A stretch of DNA of 64,000 nucleotides from Bacteroidota bacterium (GTDB lineage: Bacteria > Bacteroidota > Bacteroidia > Chitinophagales > Chitinophagaceae): the NCBI GenBank assembly GCA_018268035.1, contig JAFDXI010000102.1:124001-188000 (forward strand). Reading direction: 5' to 3'. Positions 46,148 through 56,000 of this stretch are shown in pieces (position 1 is the stretch's first letter; each line of letters begins with the position of its first letter). The notes under the pieces were generated by a model that saw nothing but the letters and a program-made list of their open reading frames with translations, had not been told where the DNA came from and did no database searches. The translations under genes were made by a program, and so were the position numbers.

Positions 46148-47236
46148 TTGAACCTGCCTGTTAAGAATAAGAAAGTGTTAATTGCTCCTCTCGACTGGGG
46201 CCTTGGACATGCAACCCGTTGCATAGTTATCATTCGCTTTTTACAATCACTTGATTGTGAAATAACGATTGCCGTATCAGACAAATTAAGAGCTCTTCTA
46301 TATAAAGAGTTTCCAGATCTACAGTTCTTGCCTCTACCCGGTTATAACATTTCTTATTCAAGAACTAAACGATGGTTACCTGTTAAAATTTTATTGCAAA
46401 TGCCAAAAATTTTAAAAATTATCCGGTTTGAAAATAAATGGCTTAAAAATGTACAAAAGACAAATAAATTTGATATAATACTATCTGACAACCGATTTGG
46501 ACTTTATTCAAAGGATGCATTTTCAATATTTATTACGCATCAATTGCTGATTAAAACAAATTATTTCTGGCTTGATAAAATCGTGCAAAATGTTAATTAC
46601 AGGTATATAAGTTTTTTCTCAGCTTGTTGGATTCCTGATTTTGGAAGTGAAAAAAATATCGCAGGAGCGCTTGCTCATCCAAAAAAATTACCTGTTGTTC
46701 CAGTAAAATACATCGGCGCACTATCAAGGTTTTCCAATAAAAAAGTAAGAATTATTGATACGAAATGGATGGTGATTATTTCAGGCCCTGAACCGCAGCG
46801 ATCAATATTTGAAAAAAAAGTCTTTGATTATGTATCTGCATCATCAGAAAATTTCATCATTGTCCGAGGGTTGCCTGGAGAAACAGAAAATCATTTTGAC
46901 CTGCCCAATTGCAAAATTTTTAATCATTTGAATACAGAAGACATGCAGGTTGCTATTGAATCTTGTGAGTATGTAATCAGCAGGTGTGGTTATACAACAG
47001 TTATGGAAATTTTATCAATGAAAAAGAAATCTGTTTTTATTCCTACCCCCGGACAAACTGAGCAGGAATATTTAGCCGGACATTTATTGAAACAACAATG
47101 GTGTTACACTTTTGAACAATCTCAAGATTTCTCTAAGCATTTTGAAATGGCGCAGTCTTTCAAGTATTCTTTGCCACAATTGAACATGGAATTATATAAA
47201 GAGGTTATTTCTGATTTTATGCAATCAATTTACTGA
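46148..47236 (+). CDS. GT28-like glycosyltransferase (MurG fold)
   Basis: 362 residues with a TTG start inside a run of T (46141-46149). No ATG lies near the expected start, and a GTG at codon 10 is the alternative. LIAPLDWGLGHATRCIVIIR at the N-terminus is the nucleotide-sugar glycosyltransferase start of the MurG-like group. The C-terminal domain has VIISGPEPQRSIFE near 215 and the sugar-nucleotide site CEYVISRCGYTTVMEIL, then FIPTPGQTEQEYLA near 300-312. Acceptor and donor are unknown. It is transcribed away from the tiny lipoprotein gene and converges on sixA. Confidence 0.78.
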   Translation: MNLPVKNKKVLIAPLDWGLGHATRCIVIIRFLQSLDCEITIAVSDKLRALLYKEFPDLQFLPLPGYNISYSRTKRWLPVKILLQMPKILKIIRFENKWLKNVQKTNKFDIILSDNRFGLYSKDAFSIFITHQLLIKTNYFWLDKIVQNVNYRYISFFSACWIPDFGSEKNIAGALAHPKKLPVVPVKYIGALSRFSNKKVRIIDTKWMVIISGPEPQRSIFEKKVFDYVSASSENFIIVRGLPGETENHFDLPNCKIFNHLNTEDMQVAIESCEYVISRCGYTTVMEILSMKKKSVFIPTPGQTEQEYLAGHLLKQQWCYTFEQSQDFSKHFEMAQSFKYSLPQLNMELYKEVISDFMQSIY

Positions 47237-47270
47237 TCAGTAATATAGCAATACGATTTTTATTTGGGGA

Positions 47271-47792
47271 TTAAACAAAGTTTTTGGGATATTCAAAAAA
47301 CCAAAATTCTTTTTTTGCAATACGAAATTCTTTCCATGCATCTGTGTGAATGTGCAACGCAAAAATTGCACAGGTAGGCATATTATCAATACGTGTATTT
47401 GTCAGCATGTTTACAAATGCAGTTATACCTGGATTATGGGAGAATAAAGCGACATTTTTATATTCATCACTAAGGTTTTCAACTGCAGTAAAAAAATTGT
47501 TGACTGGAGCATCATACAAATAATCTAATTCTGCAATCCTGTGATTTTTTATATGAAATTCTTGTGCAAAAAACCGTGCTGTGGTTAAGGCTCTTTTAGC
47601 AGGGCTCGTAATGATGGCATCAAGCTGAATATTTTTATGAACACGTGCTGCCATTAAAGGTGCATCTCTTTTGCCACGTTCGTTTAATGATCTGTCAAAA
47701 TCATTACCTGAGAAATTATCCCAACTGCTCTTGGCATGACGAATGAGTAGTAATGATCTTTTTTCCACAAGTAGAATTGAAATTCCCGGCAA
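47271..47792 (-). CDS. SixA-like phosphohistidine phosphatase
   Basis: 173 residues of the histidine phosphatase (RHG) superfamily. LLLIRHAKSSWDNF holds the RH catalytic pair, LNERGKRDAPLMAARV and ITSPAKRALTTARFF follow, and the second His is in VALFSHNPGITAFVN. The AKSSW form is that of SixA, which dephosphorylates phosphohistidine in phosphorelay proteins. The first 10 residues (MPGISILLVE) are not family-like, and a GTG at codon 9 is a possible start. It lies 33 bp downstream of dxs on the same strand. Confidence 0.83.
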   Translation of the reverse strand: MPGISILLVEKRSLLLIRHAKSSWDNFSGNDFDRSLNERGKRDAPLMAARVHKNIQLDAIITSPAKRALTTARFFAQEFHIKNHRIAELDYLYDAPVNNFFTAVENLSDEYKNVALFSHNPGITAFVNMLTNTRIDNMPTCAIFALHIHTDAWKEFRIAKKEFWFFEYPKNFV

Positions 47793-47825
47793 AAAATCAC
47801 CGGGGATGATGTTGACAAATTTTTT

Positions 47826-49757
47826 CTAAATAACTGTTTTTTCTATTACTGGTTGGTGCAACATTTCATGTACTGCATCTTTTATTGCAGTGGCATCATA
47901 GTGGCATTCATGGTGCAATTCTTTCAATGTCCCATGTTCCACAATTCTGTCCGGGATACCCAACATCTTAATAGTTGCATTATAATGATTAGCATTCATA
48001 AATTCAAGTACTGCACTGCCGAAACCACCTACAATAGTTCCGTCTTCAACAGTTATTATTTTTTCGAATTTGCTGAACACTTCATGTAATATTTTTTCAT
48101 CAATCGGCTTCACAAAACGCATGTCATAATGAGCAGGGTCTATCCCTTCTGTCCTCAGTTCACGAATAGCAGTAGTTGCAAAATTGCCTGGATGACCGAA
48201 TGTTAAAATAGCTATTTCACTGCCATCTTTTAGCTTTCTCCCTGTTCCAATCTCTATTTCTTTAAATGGAGTTTTCCACTCAGGCATTACTCCTTCGCCA
48301 CGAGGATAACGGATAACAAAAGGTGATGTATTCTTTTCAAGTTGGGCAGTAAACATCAGGTTACGCAATTCGCTTTCATTCATTGGTGAGCTCACCACCA
48401 TGTTTGGTATGCAACGCATGTAAGGAATATCATAAGCGCCATGATGTGTAGGTCCATCTTCACCAACAAGGCCCGCCCTGTCTAAACAAAAGATGACTGG
48501 TAATTTTTGAATAGCTACATCGTGTATTACCTGGTCATAAGCACGTTGCATAAATGATGAATAGATATTGCAGAAAACCCGTAATCCCTGTGTGGCTAAT
48601 CCTGCACTAACTGTTACAGCATGTTGTTCCGTAATGCCCACATCAAATGCCCGGTCGGGCATAGCTTCCATCATAAATTTTAAGGATGATCCACTCGGCA
48701 TGGCAGGGGTGATACCCATTATTTTATCGTTTTCTTTAGCCAACTCAATAATGGAATGGCCAAATACATCCTGGTATTTTGGTGGTTGTGGCAGATCAAA
48801 TTTCTTTTTATAAATCTCACCTGTAACCTTATCAAACAACCCTGGTGCATGCCATTTTGTTTGATCTTTTTCTGCTAATGCATAACCCTTACCTTTTACT
48901 GTGATAATATGTAAAAGTTTAGGTCCGGGGATTTTTCTGAGGTCTTCTAATGTATCTACCAGTTTGGTGATATTGTGCCCATCAATAGGTCCAAAATACC
49001 TGAAATTCAAAGACTCAAAAAGATTACTGCTTTTACTTACCAGGCCTTTAAAACCAGTTTCCAGTTTGGCAGCCATATCACGGGTAAACTTTTTTCCAAC
49101 AGGCAGTTTACCTAAAAGCTTCCACACATCATCCCTCATTTTATTATAGGCTGGTGATGTAGTAATATCTGTGAGATATTCTTTTAAAGCGCCTACATTG
49201 GGGTCAATGCTCATGCAGTTGTCATTCAAAATTACCAACAGGTCTGCATCAGCAACACCGGCATGATTTAATCCTTCAAATGCAAGCCCTGCAGTCATAG
49301 CTCCATCACCAATGATAGCAACTGATTTACGGTCTTTTTCATTTTTATACTTGGCAGCAATAGCCATTCCTAATGCAGCAGAAATGGAAGTAGATGAATG
49401 GCCAACTCCGAAAGTGTCATAAACACTTTCGCTTCTCTTGGGAAATCCGCTAATGCCTTTGTATTTCCTGTTGGTTGCAAAAATATCCCTTCGGCCAGTT
49501 AAGATTTTATGTCCATAAGCCTGATGACCAACATCCCAAACCAACTGGTCATAAGGGGTGTTATAAATATAGTGTAAAGCAACACTCAATTCTACCACAC
49601 CAAGACTGGCAGCAAAGTGCCCGCCATATACACTTACAACATCAATGATATAATGCCTTAATTCTTCGCATACCTGGAAAAGCTCATCTCTCGAAAGCTT
49701 TTTCAGATCGTCGGGGGAATTTATCTGGCTTAATAACGGACCGGGTGTTATTTCCAT
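47826..49757 (-). CDS. dxs: 1-deoxy-D-xylulose-5-phosphate synthase
   Basis: 643 residues, full length. The enzyme joins pyruvate and glyceraldehyde 3-phosphate with thiamine diphosphate in the first step of the MEP isoprenoid pathway. VWDVGHQAYGHKILTGR is near 74, GVGHSSTSISAALGMA near 117, the thiamine-binding GDGAMTAGLAFEGLNHAG near 150, DRAGLVGEDGPTHHGAYD near 426 and FVKPIDEKIL near 560. The organism therefore feeds GGGP synthase and carotenoid genes from the MEP route. thiL, which makes its cofactor, is elsewhere in the window. Confidence 0.95.
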   Translation of the reverse strand: MEITPGPLLSQINSPDDLKKLSRDELFQVCEELRHYIIDVVSVYGGHFAASLGVVELSVALHYIYNTPYDQLVWDVGHQAYGHKILTGRRDIFATNRKYKGISGFPKRSESVYDTFGVGHSSTSISAALGMAIAAKYKNEKDRKSVAIIGDGAMTAGLAFEGLNHAGVADADLLVILNDNCMSIDPNVGALKEYLTDITTSPAYNKMRDDVWKLLGKLPVGKKFTRDMAAKLETGFKGLVSKSSNLFESLNFRYFGPIDGHNITKLVDTLEDLRKIPGPKLLHIITVKGKGYALAEKDQTKWHAPGLFDKVTGEIYKKKFDLPQPPKYQDVFGHSIIELAKENDKIMGITPAMPSGSSLKFMMEAMPDRAFDVGITEQHAVTVSAGLATQGLRVFCNIYSSFMQRAYDQVIHDVAIQKLPVIFCLDRAGLVGEDGPTHHGAYDIPYMRCIPNMVVSSPMNESELRNLMFTAQLEKNTSPFVIRYPRGEGVMPEWKTPFKEIEIGTGRKLKDGSEIAILTFGHPGNFATTAIRELRTEGIDPAHYDMRFVKPIDEKILHEVFSKFEKIITVEDGTIVGGFGSAVLEFMNANHYNATIKMLGIPDRIVEHGTLKELHHECHYDATAIKDAVHEMLHQPVIEKTVI

Positions 49758-49982
49758 TCAGAAAAATTAAAGTGTAAAATTAATACTTTCAACCTTTTTA
49801 TAATTATTTAGAAACGTATTTGAAACTTGGAAGTTGAGAAAACTAATGTTTATTTCTATGATTTTAGCTATTCTAAACATATTTTTTTGATAGTTACAAA
49901 TATTTTATTTCTTATTTATACCAAACAGATTATAAATTGACCATTGATAAAATTTACAAATGATAAGGGGCTTTTTAATATA

Positions 49983-49990
49983 TAAATTTG
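49983..49990 (+). promoter_or_regulatory. -7-type promoter element upstream of the LytS-like gene
   Basis: TAAATTTG matches TAnnTTTG one base before the ATG at 49992. If it is used, the ATG at 49998 would be a better start, or the mRNA is leaderless. No -33 box is seen. Confidence 0.25.
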
Positions 49991-49991
49991 T

Positions 49992-51050
49992 ATGTACATG
50001 CGAAAAAAACATTTAGCATATTGGTGGTGTCAGTTTGCAGGCTGGGCATTTTATGGATTATCAATGCTATTCTTTGTATGGGTTTTTCAACTTCCTTTTT
50101 CTGTAATCCAGCGATTGATATTATCGGTGTCTTTTGGATTACTCTTTACGCATATTTTAAGGCTTACAATTTTAAGGCTCAAATTAGTGCCTCCTATTTT
50201 TGGTAAACAATGGATTCATTTATTTGCCATTATCCTGCTTTTTTGTGCTGCTTACAGCTTTACCACAAGCATAGCAGCAGAGTGGTTAAAGTTATATGAG
50301 CCGGATATGAAGATTTCAGTCATGGATAGGTTTTTCTTAAGCCTGGCTTATGATTCTCCAATCATTCTAGTATGGATTTCAATTTATTATTTGTGGCACT
50401 ACATTGAAAATTCACGCAACATAAAAATGGATAGTATGCGGATGGAGAGCTTGGTCAAAGAGCTGCAGCTTAAAACAATTAAATCACATATCAATCCTCA
50501 TTTTATTTTTAATGCATTGAATAGTATCAGGGCTTTGGTTGATGAAAACCCTGAAAGAGCAAGAACTGCGATAACTGAACTCAGTAATATTTTAAGAAGT
50601 AGTATGCAGGCTGAAAAAACAGAAACCACCAGCCTCGAAAAAGAATTGAGCATTGTAAAAGACTACCTCGAGCTGGAACAAATCAGATTTGAGGACAGGT
50701 TGAAAGTAGAATATGAAATTGATGATGATACATTAGATCAGCAAGTGCCACCAATGATGTTGCAAACGCTTGTAGAAAATGCAATAAAACATGGTATTAG
50801 TAAGCAATTGGAAGGTGGTTCAATAAAAGTAAGGTCCGGGTTTACCGGTAATCATCATGAGCTTATCGTTGAAAACACAGGTTTTTTAAAAAGTGAGAAA
50901 AATATTGAAGGTTTTGGTATCACCAGCACTATCAACAGGCTTAGGCTATTATATGGTGATGATTCCGGCTTTGAAATAAAAAATATCAATGGCAATACAG
51001 TAAAAGCAACTGTTATTTTACCTGTTACTGCCTTATCATTTTCAAAATAA
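49992..51050 (+). CDS. LytS/YehU-type sensor histidine kinase
   Basis: 352 residues. Four membrane helices lie in the first 145 residues and are followed by a short coiled coil. The His_kinase motif LKSHINPHFIFNALNSIRALV (phospho-His in NPHFIFN) is at about 164-185, seen here as LKTIKSHINPHFIFNALN. The ATPase segments PPMMLQTLVENAIKHGI near 255 and GFGITSTINRLRLLYG near 313 follow. It should pass phosphate to the LytTR regulator encoded 5 bp downstream. The signal is unknown. The ATG at 49998 is an alternative start. Confidence 0.9.
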   Translation: MYMRKKHLAYWWCQFAGWAFYGLSMLFFVWVFQLPFSVIQRLILSVSFGLLFTHILRLTILRLKLVPPIFGKQWIHLFAIILLFCAAYSFTTSIAAEWLKLYEPDMKISVMDRFFLSLAYDSPIILVWISIYYLWHYIENSRNIKMDSMRMESLVKELQLKTIKSHINPHFIFNALNSIRALVDENPERARTAITELSNILRSSMQAEKTETTSLEKELSIVKDYLELEQIRFEDRLKVEYEIDDDTLDQQVPPMMLQTLVENAIKHGISKQLEGGSIKVRSGFTGNHHELIVENTGFLKSEKNIEGFGITSTINRLRLLYGDDSGFEIKNINGNTVKATVILPVTALSFSK

Positions 51051-51055
51051 AATTT

Positions 51056-51787
51056 ATGTCATTAAAAGCAATTATTGTGGATGATGAGCGCCTGGCAAGG
51101 GCAGAGTTAAAAAAATTATTACAGGACTTCCCGGATATTAATGTAGTAGGTGAAGCTGCAAATGCTGAAGAAGGCGTTGATAAAATTGAAACGCAAAATC
51201 CGGATGTGATTTTCCTGGATATCCAGATGCCTGGGAAAACCGGTTTTGATTTACTTTCTGATCTTGATAAAGCACCACATGTAATTTTCACTACTGCGTA
51301 TGATGAATATGCATTAAAAGCATTTGAAGTGAATGCTTTGGATTATTTATTAAAACCCGTTGAGCCCAAGAGACTTGCTGATGCAGTGCAAAAGTTGCAA
51401 TTTGAAATCACAAAAGAAAAAGCAGGTATTAATGGTACCAGTCGCGGACCATTGACAGAGGCTGACCAGGTGTTTGTAAAAGATGGTGAACGTTGTTGGT
51501 TTGTAAAACTCAGTGAAATACGTTTGTTTGAAAGTGTAGGCAATTATGCAAAAGTATTTTTTGGGACCAACAAACCACTTATTCTTAAATCGCTCAATTC
51601 ATTGGAAGAACGCTTGGATGAACGTGTATTTTTCCGTGCTAACAGGAAACACATTATTAATCTCCATTGGATTGAAAAAATAGAACCTTATTTCAATGGT
51701 GGTTTATTGCTTGAATTAAAAGGTGGAGAAAAGATTGAAGTTAGCCGCAGGCAAACGGTGAAGTTTAAAGAAATGATGAGCTTTTAA
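51056..51787 (+). CDS. LytTR-family response regulator
   Basis: 243 residues. The receiver domain spans 1 to about 118, with acidic residues in IIVDDERLARAELK, the phospho-Asp in DVIFLDIQMPGKTGF near 56, the Thr in VIFTTAYDEYAL and the Lys in YLLKPVEPKRL. The LytTR DNA-binding domain spans about 140-243 (VFVKDGERCWFVKLSEIRLFE, then RVFFRANRKHIINL and IEVSRRQTVKFKEMM). It is cotranscribed with the kinase gene (5 bp gap). It is a complete version of the domain found in pieces at 16626. Confidence 0.92.
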   Translation: MSLKAIIVDDERLARAELKKLLQDFPDINVVGEAANAEEGVDKIETQNPDVIFLDIQMPGKTGFDLLSDLDKAPHVIFTTAYDEYALKAFEVNALDYLLKPVEPKRLADAVQKLQFEITKEKAGINGTSRGPLTEADQVFVKDGERCWFVKLSEIRLFESVGNYAKVFFGTNKPLILKSLNSLEERLDERVFFRANRKHIINLHWIEKIEPYFNGGLLLELKGGEKIEVSRRQTVKFKEMMSF

Positions 51788-51904
51788 CTGGTCATACAAA
51801 GTCCACCATTTTATAAATAGAATTATCTGGTAATTTATTTGCCTGTTTTATTATTGGTTTAAATCTGAATGGAACTGAAACAATAAAAGAAACAAAAGCC
51901 AGAA

Positions 51905-52663
51905 TCAGGCTTTCACTTTAGCAGATGAATGTATAGCATCACTTAATTCTTTAATCAACGATGCATCTTTTTCAATAGCATTCCCTACCACCACAATATC
52001 AGCTCCACTACGGCAATTGTGATAAGCCTTTTCAGGAGTAGTTATTCCACCACCAGTTATTAAAGGCACTTCAATATGTGAAGCTACTTTCTCAATCATT
52101 GAATTAGTAATTGGGCTTTTTGCTCCACTGCCTGCATCCATAAAAATCAACTTCATACCCAGCATTTCACCCGCCATTGCTGTACACATCGCAATATCGT
52201 TTTTGTCAGCAGGTATTGGGGTTGCATTGGAAATATAAGAAACAGTAGTGGGTGCGCCACCATCAATCACCATATAACCGGTAGGCATTATTTCGAGCCC
52301 GCTTTGTTTTACAGATGGTGCACTTACTACATGCTGCCCTATCAACAATTCGGGGTTGCGGCCAGAGATCATGGATAAATATAATAACGCGTCAGCATAG
52401 CGGCTGATTTGTGAATGTGAGCCGGGGAAAATGATAACAGGTATTGAACAGGAAACTTTTATCTGGCGGATACATTCATCAAGGTTATTGGAAATAACAA
52501 GACTGCCGCCAACAAAAAAATAATCAATTCCACTTTCCACAGCTAATGAAACTAATTGTTCAGTAGTAGCTTCATTTACTTTATCGGGGTCTATCAAAAC
52601 AGCAAAAGACTTTCTGCCAGCTATTTTTCGTTCTTGTATCTGATGGTACAACGTGTGCTTCAT
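51905..52663 (-). CDS. geranylgeranylglyceryl-phosphate synthase (GGGPS/PcrB family)
   Basis: 252 residues, a TIM barrel. SFAVLIDPDKVNE at residues 19-31, DYFFVGGSLVISNNLDE near 48, VIIFPGSHSQIS near 78, and the prenyl and phosphate sites YMVIDGGAPTTVSYI, IFMDAGSGAKSPI, VPLITGGGITTPEKAYHNC and ADIVVVGNAIEKD follow in order. This is the archaeal-type enzyme that links geranylgeranyl diphosphate to glycerol 1-phosphate. A group in Bacteroidetes has been described. The purpose of the ether-linked prenyl lipid there is not settled. It stands alone next to the LytTR gene. Confidence 0.88.
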   Translation of the reverse strand: MKHTLYHQIQERKIAGRKSFAVLIDPDKVNEATTEQLVSLAVESGIDYFFVGGSLVISNNLDECIRQIKVSCSIPVIIFPGSHSQISRYADALLYLSMISGRNPELLIGQHVVSAPSVKQSGLEIMPTGYMVIDGGAPTTVSYISNATPIPADKNDIAMCTAMAGEMLGMKLIFMDAGSGAKSPITNSMIEKVASHIEVPLITGGGITTPEKAYHNCRSGADIVVVGNAIEKDASLIKELSDAIHSSAKVKA

Positions 52664-53016
52664 GCAGGTTGATTGTTTTGCATTGATTGCAAAAATGCGA
52701 AAAAGTTCGCATTCCTGAGTATCATTGCCAATGTTTTTAAAATGTATAACTTGTTTTAGTATAAATACGTAATCCCTGTAAAATAAGTATTTTTAAAAAA
52801 ACACATGTTATTTATTTCGCAGGTATTTTATTGACATAATAAACCTTTCTCAAATCCAATACCAGTTTGAGCTTTGAAAAAATACACATGTATTTTCCAC
52901 AATATGTGCATATTCTGACTTTCAATTTTCAAAGCTTAAAGATATTTTCGTCGCCTGTCTCTAACGATAACTTAGACATATAAAAAATTATTTTCAAACT
53001 CATTAAATAATTGTCA
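52664..53016. other. intergenic region upstream of nrdJ with repeated ACACATGT elements
   Basis: 353 bp without a gene. It holds ACACATGT at 52801-52808 and again at 52884-52891, where it forms ATACA-CA-TGTAT (52882-52893). A CACA-ATA-TGTG inverted repeat lies at 52898-52908. These look like NrdR boxes, the usual repressor sites of ribonucleotide reductase genes, but the spacing of about 15 bp between the last two differs from the usual three-helical-turn spacing. No cobalamin riboswitch is seen here. Confidence 0.35.
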
Positions 53017-56000
53017 ATGGCATCAGAAAAAAACCAGGAAGCGCTTTCATTTCAGCGCAGGTTTACAAAAGAAGGCGTAAGCCCATTTGATATGTTTGAA
53101 TACGACTATCGTACCAGCATCATCAAAAATCCAACAGGTGAAGTATTATTCGAAATGAATAATGTGGAAGTTCCAAAACAATGGAGCCAGATTGCTACAG
53201 ACATCCTGGCACAAAAATATTTCAGGAAGGCTGGTGTGCCGCAAGCTGATGGTAGCCAGGGAAGGGAGACTTCTTCCAAACAGGTTGCACATCGCATGGC
53301 TAACTGCTGGCGGGTTTGGGGTGAACGTTATGGCTATTTTGAATCTGAAAAAGATGCACAGGTCTTTTATGAAGAATTAGTGTATAGTATATTAAATCAA
53401 TCGTGTGTGCCCAACAGCCCTCAATGGTTTAATACTGGTTTGCATGAAAGCTATGGCATTACCGGAAAACCTCAGGGCCATTATTATGTAGATGCTAAAG
53501 ATGGCCAATTGAAAAAATCAACCAGCGCTTATGAAAGACCACAACCACATGCTTGTTTTATTTTAAGTGTAGGTGATGATTTGGTCAATGAAGGTGGCAT
53601 AATGGATTTATGGATAAGGGAAGCACGTATTTTCAAATATGGTTCTGGTGTAGGTACTAACTTTTCACGAATCCGTGGTGAAGGTGAAAAATTAAGTGGT
53701 GGCGGTACTTCCAGTGGGTTGATGAGCTTTTTGAAAATAGGTGACCGTGCAGCAGGAGCAATTAAAAGCGGTGGTACAACAAGAAGGGCTGCTAAAATGG
53801 TTTGCCTTGATATTGACCATCCAGAAGTAATGCAGTTCATCAACTGGAAAGTTGAAGAAGAAAAGAAAGTGGCTGCTTTAGTAGCTGCTGGTTATGACAA
53901 TAGTTATGAGGGCGAAGCTTATCTTACTGTATCCGGCCAAAATTCCAACAACTCTATCCGCATACCCAATGAATTTTTCAAGATACTGGAGCAGAATGGG
54001 GATTGGGAATTAAAAGCAAGGACAAATGGTAAGGTTATGAAAAAAATTCCTGCCCGTGAAGTATGGAACCAAATCAATTATGCAGCCTGGCGTTGTGCTG
54101 ACCCCGGAACACAATACGATACAACAATTAATGAATGGCATACCTGCCCTCAGGGTGGACGCATCAATGCATCCAATCCTTGCAGTGAATACATGTTTCT
54201 TGATAATACAGCCTGTAATCTGGCAAGTGCCAACCTCATGAAATTTTTTGATGCCGAGAAATGCATCTTTGATGTTGAAGGTTTTGTTTATACCTGCAGG
54301 CTTTGGACTGTAGTGCTTGAAATTTCTGTTTTGATGGCTCAATTCCCATCAAAAGAAGTTGCACAACTCTCTTATGATTACAGAACACTGGGTTTGGGAT
54401 TTGCCAACCTGGGCACCATGCTGATGGTTAGTGGTATTGCTTATGATAGTGAAAAAGCAAGAGGTATTGCTGGTGCCATCACAGCTATCATGACTGGTAC
54501 AGCTTATAAAACTTCAGCAGAAATGGCTGGTGTTTTAGGTACTTTCCCTGAATATGAAAACAACAAAAATGATATGTTGCGTGTTATGCGCAACCATCGT
54601 GCGACAGCGTATGATGCAACAGATGCTTATGAAGCATTAAGCATAAAGCCTGCTGGTATCAATGCGAAATATTGCCCTGACTATTTATTATCTGCAGCCT
54701 GCAAAGCATGGGATGATGCTGTAGAGTTTGGAGAAAAATATGGTTACCGCAATGCGCAAACAACTGTAATAGCTCCAACAGGTACAATAGGCCTCGTAAT
54801 GGATTGTGATACTACAGGTGTTGAACCTGATTTTGCATTAGTAAAATTTAAAAAACTTTCCGGCGGAGGTTATTTTAAAATTATCAATCAAAGCGTACCT
54901 GTTGCATTAAGAAATCTTGGTTATGCTGCCAGTGAAATTGACAGCATCATTAAATATGCTGTTGGTGCTGCCAGTTTTGAAGGCGCTCCATTCATCAACC
55001 CGCAAACATTAAGTGAAAAGGGTTTTATCTCAGAAGAAATAAATAAACTTAATAGTGCCGCTACTTCAGCATTTGAAATTGGCTATCTCTTCAATAAATT
55101 TATTTTAGGTGAAGCTTGTTTGGAAAGGTTGGGTTTTACACCAGATCAGTATAATGATTGGAATTTTGATTTGTTGGATGCTCTTGGTTTTACAGAAGAA
55201 CAAATTGAAGCTGCTAACGATTATGTGTGTGGTACTATGACAATTGAAGGTGCACCTTATTTAAAAACAGAACATTTATCAGTATTTGATTGTGCCAACA
55301 AATGTGGTAAAAAAGGAGAGAGATACATTCATGCGCATGGCCATATTAAAATGATGGCAGCCTGCCAGCCATTCTTAAGCGGCGCTATTTCAAAAACAAT
55401 CAACCTGCCTCACGAAGCTACTGTTGAAGAAATCGCAGACTCATATATGTTGAGTTGGAAGTTAGGTTTGAAAGCCTGTGCATTGTACCGCGATGGTTCT
55501 AAACTTTCTCAACCACTCAGTAATAAATCAGATAAAAAGAAAAAAGCTGAAAAAGAAGATACAGCAAAACAAGAAGAATCGATATTAAAAGAAAACACAA
55601 CATTTACTGAAGAGAAAAAACTGGTGGAACTTTCATCTTTAAGCGCTGAAGAATTGTTGGAAGAAGTTCACAAACGTATGCAAGCCAGCAATGATACTTC
55701 TCTGAAAAGGCAATTATCAAAAATCGTTGAACGAAAAACATTGCCTTCAAAAAGATTTGGCTTTACACAAAAAGCAAAGATCAACGGTCAGGTATTGTTT
55801 ATGCGCACCGGTGAATATAATGATGGCACTTTAGGCGAAATTTTTGTTGACCTTGCTAAGGAAGGTTCTACTTTACGTAGCCTGATGAACTGTTTTGCTA
55901 TTGCTGTTTCAGTGGGCTTACAATATGGCGTACCATTAGAAGAATTTGTTGAAAAATTTGTTTTCACCAAGTTTGAACCTGCGGGTATGGTTGACCACCC

